Shown here: positions 32,362 to 41,638 of the stretch, piece by piece
Numbering within the stretch: position 1 is the first letter of the stretch
Layout of the letters: every line of letters begins with the position of its first letter
Origin: Candidatus Aminicenantota bacterium
GTDB lineage: Bacteria; Acidobacteriota; Aminicenantia; Aminicenantales; Saccharicenantaceae
Direction: 5' to 3'
Length of the DNA: 64,000 nt
Assembly: GCA_026393975.1 (NCBI GenBank)
Contig: JAPKZD010000025.1
Span: 62,001-126,000 of the forward strand
The notes under the pieces: generated by a model
Database searches by the model: none
Told to the model about the DNA's origin: nothing
What the model saw: the letters and a program-made list of their open reading frames with translations, nothing else
Made by a program: the position numbers and the translations under genes

Positions 32362-34056
32362 TCATCTCCTCTGGCGGTCCTTGATGGTCAGGAGGCCTTT
32401 CATGACGTTGTAAAGACCGCCGCTCCACTCCTTCGTCCCGAACGCGTCGTGGAGCTCCCGGTAGAGGCCGTAAAGCTCGAGGTAGACCTTGTGGTTCGCG
32501 GCGTTCGGCCGGAAGCTCGTTCTCCTCAGCCCGCCCATCGCCGCCTGGGCCTCGGCGAAGGTCGCGTGCCCGCCGCCCTTCCGCCCCGCGACCACGGCCC
32601 CGGCCATGGCCGCACCCAGAGCGCATGTCTGGGCGGAGCGGGCGATTTTCATCTCGAGGCCGGTCACGTCGGCGTAGACTTGCATGGCCAGCGGGTTCTT
32701 CTCGGCGATGCCGCCGCAGTTGACGACGTCGCGGACCGTGACCCCGAACTCCTCGAAACGGCGGATGATGGTCAGGGCGCCGAAGGCCGTGGCCTCGATA
32801 AGGGCCCGGTAGATCTCCTCGGGCCGGGTGCGGAGCGTCAGCCCGACGAGAAGGCCGGTCAGGCGCTGGTCGACGAGGACGGTCCGGTTGCCGTTGTGCC
32901 AATCGAGGGCGAGGAGGCCCGATTCCCCGGGCTTGAGGGCGGCGGCCTTCCGGGTCAGGGCGGCATGGGAGCCTTTCTTCGGGCCGCCCGGCTCGATTTC
33001 GTTGACGAACCAGTTGAAGATGTCGCCGACCGCGGACTGTCCGGCTTCGAGTCCCAGGTACCCCGGCAGGACCGAGCCGTCGACGATGCCGCAAAGCCCG
33101 GGGACGTCGGGAAGCTTCTTCGACGTCGGCCAGACGCAGATGTCGCAGGTGCTCGTCCCGATGATCTTGACGAAACGGCCCGCCTCGACGCCCGAGCCGA
33201 CGGCGCCGAGGTGGGCGTCGAAAGCGCCGACGGCCACGGCGATCCCCGGCCGGAGGCCGAGCTTCTTGGCCCATTCTTTGGTCAGGCTGCCAGCGGCGAT
33301 GTCGGCGGTGTAGGTCTTCTGGTAGAGACGGTCGCGAAGCTCGCCCAGCCGAGGGTCGAACTTGGACAGGAAGGCCTTGGCCGGAAGTCCGCCCCAGCGG
33401 TCGTTGAACATCGCCTTGTGGCCGGCCGCGCACCGGCTCCTTTTCATCCTCAAGGGGTCGGCGACTCCGGTCAGCAGGCCCGGGATGTAGTCGGCGCACT
33501 CGACCCACGAATAAGCGGCCGCGGCGACCTTCGGGTCCGTCCTCAGACAGTGGAGGATCTTGCTCCAGAACCACTCGGAGGAATAGGTCCCGCCGCACTT
33601 GGCCAGGTACTCGGAGTGCTCGGCGGCGGCCAGCGCGGTGATCTCCGCGGCTTCGGCGTGGCCGGTGTGGTCTTTCCAGAGCCAGGCGTGGGCGTTGGGG
33701 TTTTTCTTGAATTCTTTATAAAGGGCGAGGGGCTTGCCGGCCCGGTCGACGGGCAGGGGAGTCGAGCCCGTCGTGTCGACGCCGATGCCGACGATATTTT
33801 CGGGCTTGAAGGGCCGGCTTTTCTTCTTCGCTTCGTCGATGGCCTCGGGCACGGCCGTTTCGATGCCCAAGATCCAGTCGGCCGGGTTCTGCCGGGCCAG
33901 GTTCGAGTCCTTTGGGTCGAGGAGGATTCCCGCCGCGCCGCTCGGATAGCTGAAAATGGCGGTCCCGACCTCGTTGCCGTTCGCGACGTCGACGATGAGG
34001 GCCCGGACGGAATTGGTGCCGAAATCGAGGCCGAGCGCGAATTTGGCGATTTTCAT
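32362..34056 (-). CDS. araB: Ribulokinase
   Basis: A 564-residue FGGY-family kinase, the length of AraB. The N-terminal phosphate-binding region is GLDFGTNSVRALIVD; VGIGVDTTGSTPLPVD and HAWLWKDHT are typical of ribulokinase, as is AKCGGTYSSEWFWSK. The C-terminal ATP-binding motif is NCGGIAEKNPLAMQ. It phosphorylates L-ribulose using ATP. It is the first gene of the minus-strand araB-araD-isomerase operon. No AraC- or GntR-type regulator is beside it; the upstream gap of 206 bases instead contains a large hairpin repeat and the divergent BNR gene. Confidence 0.93.
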   Translation of the reverse strand: MKIAKFALGLDFGTNSVRALIVDVANGNEVGTAIFSYPSGAAGILLDPKDSNLARQNPADWILGIETAVPEAIDEAKKKSRPFKPENIVGIGVDTTGSTPLPVDRAGKPLALYKEFKKNPNAHAWLWKDHTGHAEAAEITALAAAEHSEYLAKCGGTYSSEWFWSKILHCLRTDPKVAAAAYSWVECADYIPGLLTGVADPLRMKRSRCAAGHKAMFNDRWGGLPAKAFLSKFDPRLGELRDRLYQKTYTADIAAGSLTKEWAKKLGLRPGIAVAVGAFDAHLGAVGSGVEAGRFVKIIGTSTCDICVWPTSKKLPDVPGLCGIVDGSVLPGYLGLEAGQSAVGDIFNWFVNEIEPGGPKKGSHAALTRKAAALKPGESGLLALDWHNGNRTVLVDQRLTGLLVGLTLRTRPEEIYRALIEATAFGALTIIRRFEEFGVTVRDVVNCGGIAEKNPLAMQVYADVTGLEMKIARSAQTCALGAAMAGAVVAGRKGGGHATFAEAQAAMGGLRRTSFRPNAANHKVYLELYGLYRELHDAFGTKEWSGGLYNVMKGLLTIKDRQRR

Positions 34057-34138
34057 GTCCGTGAACCTCCGCTTGCGTACGATCGCCGGCTGCTGCCAGC
34101 CAATATTATACCCACCGGGGGGGCGGGGGCAACTCCCG

Positions 34139-34206
34139 AAAGAGGGACCGTCCTAAGAGGGACAGTCCCGCTCCGGGGACAGTCCCTCTTAGGGCTGTCC
34201 CTCTTT
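34139..34206. repeat. Long REP-like inverted repeat (31-bp arms)
   Basis: The arm at 34139-34169 and the arm at 34176-34206 are complementary at 28 of 31 positions around a 6-base loop. Each arm contains two copies of an AGAGGGAC-type unit, so it also reads as a tandem palindromic array. The core GGGACA resembles the hairpin at 20380-20410. It lies in the divergent gap between araB and the BNR gene and could act as a terminator or a dispersed palindromic element. Confidence 0.7.
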
Positions 34207-34218
34207 AATTATTTGAAA

Positions 34219-34224
34219 TATAAT
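34219..34224 (+). promoter_or_regulatory. -10 box upstream of the BNR-repeat gene
   Basis: TATAAT at 34219-34224, 38 bases before the ATG at 34263, in an AT-rich patch immediately after the hairpin. No good -35 is seen at 16-18 bases. Confidence 0.4.
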
Positions 34225-34262
34225 CTATCAGCGACATCATGTTTCCGGACAGGGGAGGACCC

Positions 34263-36998
34263 ATGAAAACCCGTCACCATGTGCCCGCCGCCGTCGCGGC
34301 CGCGCTCCTATTCATCCTCGCGGCCGGTTACGCCCAGCAGGCCCCAGCGCGGTTCAACGAAGACCTGTTGAAAGGCTTCACTTACCGGGCGCTCGGGCCC
34401 TACCGGGCCGGGTCCTGGGTGACGAGCTTCGCCGTGCCGAGCGTTCCGGTCCGCGAACATCTCTATACGCTCTACGTCGGGACGCGGAACGGCGGCGTCT
34501 GGAAAACTGTCAACAACGGGACGACCTTCGAACCCGTTTTTGACGGCCAGCCGAAGCTCTCGATCGGCGACGTGGCCGTGGCCCCGTCCGATTCGAACAT
34601 CGTCTGGGTCGGGACGGGCGAGGCCTATTGCGCCCGGAGCTCGAACTCGGGAGACGGCCTGTGGAAGTCCATCGACGCCGGGAAGACCTGGACGAACATG
34701 GGGCTCGCCGATTCGCACCACATCGTCCGGATCGTCATCCACCCGGCGAACCCCGACGTCGTCTACGTCGCGGTCATGGGCCATCTTTTCTCGCAAAACG
34801 CCGAGCGCGGCGTCTTCAAGACGACCGACGGCGGGAAGAACTGGCAAAAGGTCCTCTATGTCAACGATAAGATCGGCGCCGTCGAGCTGGCCATGGTCGA
34901 CTCGACGCCCGACGTCCTCTACGCCGCGATGTACGACAAGGTCCGCCTGCCCTGGCATTACGAGCTTGGCGGCCCGGAGAGCGCGGTCTATAAGACGACG
35001 GACGCGGGGAAGACGTGGGCCCGCCTCGGCGGCGGCCTGCCGACGGGCCGGATCGGTCGGATCGGCCTCGACGTCTATCAAAAGGACCCGAATATCCTCT
35101 ATGCTGTCGTCGAAAACGGCAACCGCCGGCCGCCGACGGTCCAGGAGGCCGAGCAAGACAAGAGGCGCGGCGTCGAGCCGGCGCCCCGGACGGCCGGAAA
35201 CGAGGTCTTCCGCACGGACGACGGCGGCAAGTCCTGGCGCAAGGTCAACGCCGGATATGAAGCAACCCTCAACAAAGCCCCTTATTCCTTCAATCAGCTC
35301 CGTCTCGACCAAAACGATACGGAGACGGTCTATATCACCGGGCAATCCCTGGCCTCGACGAACGACGGCGGCAAGACGTGGAAGGGACTCGACTGGCCCT
35401 CCGACGGGGTCATGCCCCGCGCTTTCGGCGACTGGCGTGCCATGTGGGTCGACCCGCTCGATTCGAACCGCCTCATCTTCGGCTCGGACGGCGGCGTCAA
35501 CATCTCCTACGATCGGGGCAAGACGAGCCACCACGCCTATAACCTCCCCTTGACCGAGTTCTACGCTGTCGGCGTGGACATGGAGGACCCCTACAACATC
35601 TACGGCGGCCTGCAGGACCATGATTCTTGGAAGGGCCCATCGAACGGCTGGGCCGGCGAGATCTCGCTCGCCGACTGGGTGACGGTCGGCGGCGGCGACG
35701 GCATGTACAACTGTGTCGACCCCTCGGATTCGCGCTGGCTCTATAACAACCGGGAGATGGGCACGATGTGGCGGCTCGACCAGAAAACCGGGGTCCAGAC
35801 CGGGATCACGCCCAGTCGGGAAAAGGGACAGAAGCCGTTGCGCTTCAACTGGACGCCGCCGATCGCCCTGTCGCCCCACAACCCGGCCATCGTCTACACC
35901 GGCGCCGAGGTCGTTTTCCGCTCCCTCGACCGCGGCGACCACTGGCAGGAGATCAGCTCCGACCTGACGACCAACGAGGACGCGAAACAGCACGGCGAGG
36001 GCTTCATTTCTTTTTGCACACTGACGACGCTGGCCGAGTCCCCGGTTGCGCCCGGGGTCATCTGGACGGGCTCGGACGACGGCAAGGTCCAGGTCACTCG
36101 GGACGGCGGAGCGACCTGGCTCGACCGGACGGCGAAACTCGCCGCGGCCGGCGGGCCGGCCAGCTTCTGGGTCAGCCGCGTTTTCCCGTCGGCCCACGCC
36201 GCGGGCACCGCGTTCGTGACCAAGACCGGCTGGCGCCTGGACGACTATCGGACGTCGATCCACAAAACGGCCGATTTCGGCGAGACGTGGACATCGATCG
36301 CCGGGAACCTGCCGGCCGGGAAACCCATCAACGTCGTCGTCCAGGACCGGAAGAACGCCGACCTCCTCTTCGTCGGGACCGAGTGGGGCGTCTACGTGAC
36401 GATCGACGGCGGGAAGGCGTGGCGTCCGTTCATGGCCAACATGCCATCGGTCAAGGTCACCGATATGACCATCCACCCGCGCGAGAACGACCTCGTCGTC
36501 GCGACCTACGGCCGGGGCGCTTACGTGACCGACATCACGCCGCTCCAGGAGCTGACGGCCGCCGTCCTGGAGGAGGACGTCCATCTCTTCGATGTCGAGC
36601 CGAAGACCCAACGCGTCACGGGCGGCATCGGCAATTACCAGCTCCTCGGCGACAGCCACCTGTTCACACCCAACGAGCCGAACGCCTTCGCTATCAACTA
36701 CTATCTCAAGGCCAAGGCCGCCGGCCCGGTCAAGGTCACCGTGACCGACCCGTACGGGACGGTCCTGGCCGAGCTCACGGGCAAGGGCGAGCCCGGCTTC
36801 AACACCGTGTCCTGGGGCATGCGCGCCCAGAGGCCCGGCCAGCAGCCGGGACGTTTCCAGGGCATGGGCGCCGGCCTCGTCGCGCCGGGAGAGTACGTCG
36901 TCACGCTCGATGTCGGCGGCAAAACGCTGACCAAGAAAACACGGATCCGTTATCGCCAGGGCTGGACTGTCGGTCCGGTGCCGGTGGTCATCTATTGA
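34263..36998 (+). CDS. Secreted BNR/VPS10-type beta-propeller protein
   Basis: A 911-residue protein with a signal peptide (residues 1-24, cleavage after GYA). It contains many Asp-box/BNR repeats, for example GNGGVWKTVNNGTTF, DAGKTWTNMG, TTDGGKNWQKV, TDDGGKSWRKV and NDGGKTWKGL, forming one or two propellers to about residue 750, followed by a beta-sandwich C-terminus. Such proteins are often named sortilin or glycosyl hydrolase, but the repeat alone does not prove an enzyme. They are abundant in Aminicenantota and Acidobacteriota. I chose the ATG at 34263, with GGGGAGG before it; an upstream ATG at 34239 would pass through that site. Confidence 0.85.
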   Translation: MKTRHHVPAAVAAALLFILAAGYAQQAPARFNEDLLKGFTYRALGPYRAGSWVTSFAVPSVPVREHLYTLYVGTRNGGVWKTVNNGTTFEPVFDGQPKLSIGDVAVAPSDSNIVWVGTGEAYCARSSNSGDGLWKSIDAGKTWTNMGLADSHHIVRIVIHPANPDVVYVAVMGHLFSQNAERGVFKTTDGGKNWQKVLYVNDKIGAVELAMVDSTPDVLYAAMYDKVRLPWHYELGGPESAVYKTTDAGKTWARLGGGLPTGRIGRIGLDVYQKDPNILYAVVENGNRRPPTVQEAEQDKRRGVEPAPRTAGNEVFRTDDGGKSWRKVNAGYEATLNKAPYSFNQLRLDQNDTETVYITGQSLASTNDGGKTWKGLDWPSDGVMPRAFGDWRAMWVDPLDSNRLIFGSDGGVNISYDRGKTSHHAYNLPLTEFYAVGVDMEDPYNIYGGLQDHDSWKGPSNGWAGEISLADWVTVGGGDGMYNCVDPSDSRWLYNNREMGTMWRLDQKTGVQTGITPSREKGQKPLRFNWTPPIALSPHNPAIVYTGAEVVFRSLDRGDHWQEISSDLTTNEDAKQHGEGFISFCTLTTLAESPVAPGVIWTGSDDGKVQVTRDGGATWLDRTAKLAAAGGPASFWVSRVFPSAHAAGTAFVTKTGWRLDDYRTSIHKTADFGETWTSIAGNLPAGKPINVVVQDRKNADLLFVGTEWGVYVTIDGGKAWRPFMANMPSVKVTDMTIHPRENDLVVATYGRGAYVTDITPLQELTAAVLEEDVHLFDVEPKTQRVTGGIGNYQLLGDSHLFTPNEPNAFAINYYLKAKAAGPVKVTVTDPYGTVLAELTGKGEPGFNTVSWGMRAQRPGQQPGRFQGMGAGLVAPGEYVVTLDVGGKTLTKKTRIRYRQGWTVGPVPVVIY

Positions 36999-37070
36999 AA
37001 CTCGAGTGATGAGGGAGCTTTTCCGCCCGGAAGGCCGAGCCCCGGGCGGCGGAGATCTCGGGAGATTCCG

Positions 37071-39170
37071 CTGATCAAGACCGACACGCTGCGAGGCCTT
37101 GCGGCAGTCCTCCTTTCGGCCGTTTTCGTTTCTTCGACCGCGGCGGCCGGGAAGAAGGACTACCCGATCACCCCGGTCCCGTTCACCGCCGTGAAACTCA
37201 CGGATGGTTTTTGGGCGCCGCGGATCGAGACGAACCGCGCCGTCACCATCCCGGCCATCTTCAAGAAGTGCGAGGAAACCGGGCGTATCGACAATTTCGC
37301 CATCGCCGGCGGGCTGCTCAAAGGCGAATACAGGGGCGAGCGCTACAACGACACGGATGTCTACAAAACGATCGAGGGTGCGTCGTACTCCCTCATGGTC
37401 CATCCCGACCCGGAGCTCGACCGTTACCTCGACGGCGTTATCGCCAAGATCGCGGCGGCCCAGGAACCTGACGGCTACCTCTACACGCCGCGGACGGCCA
37501 GCCCCGGGAAGCTCCAGCCCGGCATCGGCGCCGAGCGCTGGGCGGAGCTGGCCGTGAGCCACGAGCTCTACAATGCCGGACATCTCTATGAGGCGGCCGC
37601 GGCTCACTTTCTGGCCACGGGGAAGCGCTCTCTCCTCGACGTCGCCCTCAAGAACGCCGACTTGGTCGCGCGGACCTTCGGCTCGGGACCGGCGAAGAAG
37701 CAGGGATTTCCCGGCCACCAGGAGATCGAGCTGGCCCTGGTCAAGCTTTATCGCTTGACGGGAAAAGCGGCCTATCTCGACCTGGCCAAGTACTTCCTCG
37801 ACCAGCGGGGCCGGGGCCTCAAGCTCATCCAGTACCCGCCCGGGAACCGTTTCGCCATCTACAACGACCCGACCCAGATCCAGGCCCACAAGCCTGTCCT
37901 CGAGCAGGACGAGGCGGTCGGGCACGCCGTGCGCCTGACTTACATGGCCTCGGGCATGGCCGACGTCGCCGCCCTGACAGGGGACCGCGCTTATTTCGAC
38001 GCCGTCAAGAAGCTCTGGGAGAACGTCGCGGGGAAAAAGATGTACCTGACGGGCGGCATCGGGTCGCGTCACGACGGGGAGCGGTTCGGCGATAATTACG
38101 AGCTGCCCAACCTCACCGGCTATCTCGAAACGTGCGCCTCGATCGGGATGGCCTTCTGGAACCAGCGCATGTTCCTGCTGACCGGCGACGCCGCCTATCT
38201 CGACGTCATGGAGCGGGTGATGTACAACGGCGTCTTATCGGGCGTGTCGCTCGACGGGACGCTCTTCTTCTATCCCAACCCGCTCGAGTCGGACGGAAAA
38301 TACAAGTTCAACAAAGGCCGGGCCGGCCGCGCGCCCTGGTTCGGCGTCGCCTGCTGTCCCGGCAATGTCAGCCGGTTCCTGCCCTCGGTGCCGGGCTATG
38401 TCTACGCCACGCGCGGCGATATCCTCTACGTCAACCTGTTCATTGCCGGCGAGGCGAAAATCGATTTGGCCGGACGGGTCGTAAGCATCAGACAGGAAAC
38501 GCGCTATCCGTGGGACGGAAAAGTCGGGATCGTTGTCGACCCGGAACGCGAGGGGGAGTTCGCCCTACATGTCCGCGTTCCCGGCTGGGCCCGGACGAGC
38601 CCCGTGCCGACCGATCTCTATAGGTTCGACGAGCGCGGTGACGCCAAGGTCGCGGTCCGCGTCAACGGCAAGGCCGTCGACATGAACCTCGAGAACGGCT
38701 TCGCCCGCATCCGCCGCGTCTGGAAAAAAGGGGACAGGGTCGAGGTCGTTTTCCCGATGGACGCGCGCCGGGTCATCGCTCATCCGTCGGTCAAGGACGA
38801 CGCGGGTTTCGTGGCCGTCGAGCGTGGGCCGCTCGTCTACTGTGCCGAGGCGCCCGACAACGGCGGCCGGGCGCTCAACATCGTCCTGCCCGATAAAACG
38901 GCGCTGCGGCCGGAGGAGCGGGCCAGTCTTCTCGGCGGCATCGTCGTCCTCGCGGGAGAGGCGCTCGCGGCTGACCCAGCGGCCGTCTCGAGGGTCGGCG
39001 AGGCCGTTGGAAAGGACGCCGCCGCCGATGACGAGGAAGAGACTCCGCCTTCTTCCCGACGCGTGCTCGCTCCGGGAGCCGAGCTCAAGCCGCATCGCCT
39101 CGTCCTCATCCCTTACTATGCCTGGGCGCACCGCGGCGAAGGCGAAATGGCTGTCTGGCTATTTAAATAA
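37071..39170 (+). CDS. Secreted beta-L-arabinofuranosidase, GH127 (CTG start proposed)
   Basis: A 699-residue GH127 (formerly DUF1680) enzyme. The first ATG-type codon inside the domain would be a GTG at 37191, but that removes the conserved start of the family. The frame is open upstream and encodes a signal peptide, IKTDTLRGLAAVLLSAVF then VSSTAAAG, beginning at CTG 37071 with GGAG 6 bases before it, so I propose a CTG start (ATT 37065 is the alternative). Zinc and nucleophile motifs of GH127 are present: YLETCASIG (Glu and Cys) and ACCPGN (Cys-Cys). It removes beta-L-arabinofuranose, as found on hydroxyproline-rich glycoproteins. Confidence 0.85.
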   Translation: MIKTDTLRGLAAVLLSAVFVSSTAAAGKKDYPITPVPFTAVKLTDGFWAPRIETNRAVTIPAIFKKCEETGRIDNFAIAGGLLKGEYRGERYNDTDVYKTIEGASYSLMVHPDPELDRYLDGVIAKIAAAQEPDGYLYTPRTASPGKLQPGIGAERWAELAVSHELYNAGHLYEAAAAHFLATGKRSLLDVALKNADLVARTFGSGPAKKQGFPGHQEIELALVKLYRLTGKAAYLDLAKYFLDQRGRGLKLIQYPPGNRFAIYNDPTQIQAHKPVLEQDEAVGHAVRLTYMASGMADVAALTGDRAYFDAVKKLWENVAGKKMYLTGGIGSRHDGERFGDNYELPNLTGYLETCASIGMAFWNQRMFLLTGDAAYLDVMERVMYNGVLSGVSLDGTLFFYPNPLESDGKYKFNKGRAGRAPWFGVACCPGNVSRFLPSVPGYVYATRGDILYVNLFIAGEAKIDLAGRVVSIRQETRYPWDGKVGIVVDPEREGEFALHVRVPGWARTSPVPTDLYRFDERGDAKVAVRVNGKAVDMNLENGFARIRRVWKKGDRVEVVFPMDARRVIAHPSVKDDAGFVAVERGPLVYCAEAPDNGGRALNIVLPDKTALRPEERASLLGGIVVLAGEALAADPAAVSRVGEAVGKDAAADDEEETPPSSRRVLAPGAELKPHRLVLIPYYAWAHRGEGEMAVWLFK

Positions 39171-39181
39171 GGAAGGTCCCC

Positions 39182-41626
39182 ATGAACAAAACGAGCACGG
39201 CGAAAGGTCTGATCCTGACGCTTCTCCCGACTCTTTTGGTGACCTGTACTCAGGCGCCCAAGGCCGATTACCCGGCCAAGCCCGTGCCCTTCACCGATGT
39301 CCACCTGACCGACGCGTTCTGGGCGCCCCGATTGGAGACAAACCGGACCGTGACCATCCCCCACAATTTCAAGCAGGGTGAGGATACCCAGCGGGTCAAG
39401 AACTTCGAGCTGGCCGCGGCCGCGCAGGCCGGAGCCAAGGACCTCAAGTTCTGCACCGTTTACCCCTTCGACGATTCCGACGTCTACAAGGTCATCGAAG
39501 CCGCCGCATACTCCCTGGCGACCCACGCCGACCCGGAGATGGAAAAGTACATCGACGGGCTCGTCGCCAAGATCGCCGCGGCCCAGGAGCCCGACGGTTA
39601 CCTCTACACATCGCGGACGATCGGCGGTCCTCCGCCCCAGAGCTGGCTGGGCAAGGAGCGCTGGTCGAACCTCTACATGAGCCACGAGCTCTACAACCTC
39701 GGCCACCTCTACGAAGCGGCCGCCGCCCACTTCCAGGCCACGGGGAAAAAGAACCTCCTGGCGATTGCCACGAAGAGCGCCGACCTCGTCGCCAAGGAAT
39801 TTGGTCCCGGCAAGCGGACCAATCCCCCAGGCCACGAAGAGATCGAGATCGGTCTGGTCAAGCTCTACCGGGCTACGGGAAAAACGAAATACCTCGATCT
39901 GGCCAAGTTCTTCATCGACGCCCGGGGCAAAACCGAAGGCCGCATCCCCTACGGCCGCGAGGGCCGTCAACAGCTGCTCTACGGCGAATACGCCCAGGAT
40001 GACAAGCCCTTCGTCGAACAGACAACGGCCGTCGGGCATGCCGTCCGGGCCGGCTACCTCTACGCCGGCGCGGCCGACGTCGCCGCTCTGACCGGGAACC
40101 AGGCTTACGTCGCGGCCCTCGACAAGATCTGGGCCGACGTCGTCGGGACGAAACTCTACATCACCGGCGGCATCGGCGCGGCCGGCGCCTGGGAAGGCTA
40201 CGGCCCGGCCTACCGCCTGCCGAACGCCAGCGCCTACGCCGAAACCTGCGCCAACATCGCCGCGTTCCTGTGGAACTCGCGCATGCTTCGCCTGGAACTT
40301 GACGCGAAGTACGCCGATGTCATGGAGCGCATCCTCTATAACGGCGTCCTGTCCGGCATTTCGCTCTCCGGGGACAAGTTCTTCTATCCCAATCCGCTCA
40401 CGTCCTATGGCCAACACGAGCGCACGCGCTGGTTCACCTGCGCCTGCTGTCCGCCAAACGTCGCCCGCATCCTGGCCTCCGTGCCGGGATACTTCTACGC
40501 CGCCTCTGGCGACAGGGTTTACGTCAACCTCTTCGCCCAGGGGACGGGCAAGCTTCGGGCGGGCGGAACGAACATTGAGATCGTCCAGACGACCGACTAC
40601 CCCTGGAAGGGCGACGTCCGTATCGAGGTCAAGCCTGGAAAAGCGGCCGACTTCACTCTCGCCGTCCGCATTCCGGGATGGGCCGTGAACCGGCCCGTGC
40701 CGTCCGACCTCTACACCTATCCGGAAGCGGCGGAAGGCGCGCCGGCGCTCAAGGTCAACGGCGAGGCCGTGGAGATCCTGGTCGAGAAGGGCTATGCCCT
40801 CATCAGCCGGAAGTGGCAGGCCGGCGACGTCGTCGAGCTCAGCCTGCCCATGCCCGTGCGCCGGGTCGCGGCCAACGACGCCGTCGAGGAGGATCGCGGC
40901 CGGGTCGCCGTCGAGCGCGGCCCGCTCGTCTACTGCGCCGAATGGCCGGACAACGACGGCCGGGTTTCGAATATCGTTCTTCCGGACGGCGCCCCCCTGG
41001 CCGCGGAAGTGCGGCCCGACTTCCTCAACGGCGTCGTTGTCATCAAGGGCGAGGCCGAGGCCTTGAGCGAGAAAGGCGGGAAAGTCGTCGCCGAGAAGAA
41101 ACCGCTGACCCTCATCCCGTATTACGCCTGGGCCAACCGGGGCAAGGGCGAGATGACCGTCTGGCTGGCCCGTAATCCTGCGAAAGCGCGGATTGCCCGG
41201 GAGCCCGGTCTCTCGGCCAAGGCCAAGGTCACGGCGTCCGAGAAGGCCGTCAACCCGCGGCGCGTGAACGATCAATTCGAGCCTGAAGGGTCTGACGACG
41301 TTGCGAGCTACATGCACTGGTGGCCGAAAAAGGGGACGCTCGAGTGGCTCGAGTACGCGTTCGGGCCGCCCGTCCGCGTGTCCGAATCCTCCGTCTACTG
41401 GTTCGACGACACGGGCGGCGGTGAGTGTCGTGTGCCGGCCTCATGGCGGCTGCTCTACAAGTCCGGCGAGAACTGGCTTCCGGTCAAGGCCGCCGGCGGA
41501 TACGGTGTGGCCAAGGACGCCTGGAACACGGTGAAATTCGCGCCGATGCGGACGACGGCCCTGCGCCTCGAAGTCCAGATGCAGAAGGACTGGTCGGCCG
41601 GCGTCCACGAGTGGAAGGTCAAGTAG
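39182..41626 (+). CDS. GH127 beta-L-arabinofuranosidase lipoprotein with extra C-terminal domain
   Basis: An 814-residue paralogue of the preceding enzyme, 11 bases downstream. The N-terminus has a lipobox-like LLPTLLVTC, so it is probably anchored to a membrane. The GH127 core carries YAETCANIA (zinc Glu and Cys) and TCACCPPN (zinc Cys plus nucleophile Cys). The last ~130 residues (after ARNPAKARIA) are absent from the first copy and form a beta-sandwich, F5/8- or discoidin-like carbohydrate-binding module (WLEYAFGPPVRVSESSVYWF). Its distinct ends suggest the two paralogues attack different arabinofuranosides or locations. Confidence 0.87.
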   Translation: MNKTSTAKGLILTLLPTLLVTCTQAPKADYPAKPVPFTDVHLTDAFWAPRLETNRTVTIPHNFKQGEDTQRVKNFELAAAAQAGAKDLKFCTVYPFDDSDVYKVIEAAAYSLATHADPEMEKYIDGLVAKIAAAQEPDGYLYTSRTIGGPPPQSWLGKERWSNLYMSHELYNLGHLYEAAAAHFQATGKKNLLAIATKSADLVAKEFGPGKRTNPPGHEEIEIGLVKLYRATGKTKYLDLAKFFIDARGKTEGRIPYGREGRQQLLYGEYAQDDKPFVEQTTAVGHAVRAGYLYAGAADVAALTGNQAYVAALDKIWADVVGTKLYITGGIGAAGAWEGYGPAYRLPNASAYAETCANIAAFLWNSRMLRLELDAKYADVMERILYNGVLSGISLSGDKFFYPNPLTSYGQHERTRWFTCACCPPNVARILASVPGYFYAASGDRVYVNLFAQGTGKLRAGGTNIEIVQTTDYPWKGDVRIEVKPGKAADFTLAVRIPGWAVNRPVPSDLYTYPEAAEGAPALKVNGEAVEILVEKGYALISRKWQAGDVVELSLPMPVRRVAANDAVEEDRGRVAVERGPLVYCAEWPDNDGRVSNIVLPDGAPLAAEVRPDFLNGVVVIKGEAEALSEKGGKVVAEKKPLTLIPYYAWANRGKGEMTVWLARNPAKARIAREPGLSAKAKVTASEKAVNPRRVNDQFEPEGSDDVASYMHWWPKKGTLEWLEYAFGPPVRVSESSVYWFDDTGGGECRVPASWRLLYKSGENWLPVKAAGGYGVAKDAWNTVKFAPMRTTALRLEVQMQKDWSAGVHEWKVK

Positions 41627-41638
41627 ACGGTCCGGGGA

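Noticed and set aside
32233-34266. A 677-codon plus-strand frame over araB
   Set aside because: It is antisense to araB, which is unmistakable, and the translation is low-complexity.
34308-38072. A 1254-codon open frame on the minus strand, plus similar long ones at 39116-41317 and 42298-44856
   Set aside because: They lie antisense to the BNR, GH127 and GH51 genes, which have clear domains and signal peptides. Their translations are Arg/Gly/Asp/Val-rich with no recognisable motif, an effect of high GC codon bias on the opposite strand.
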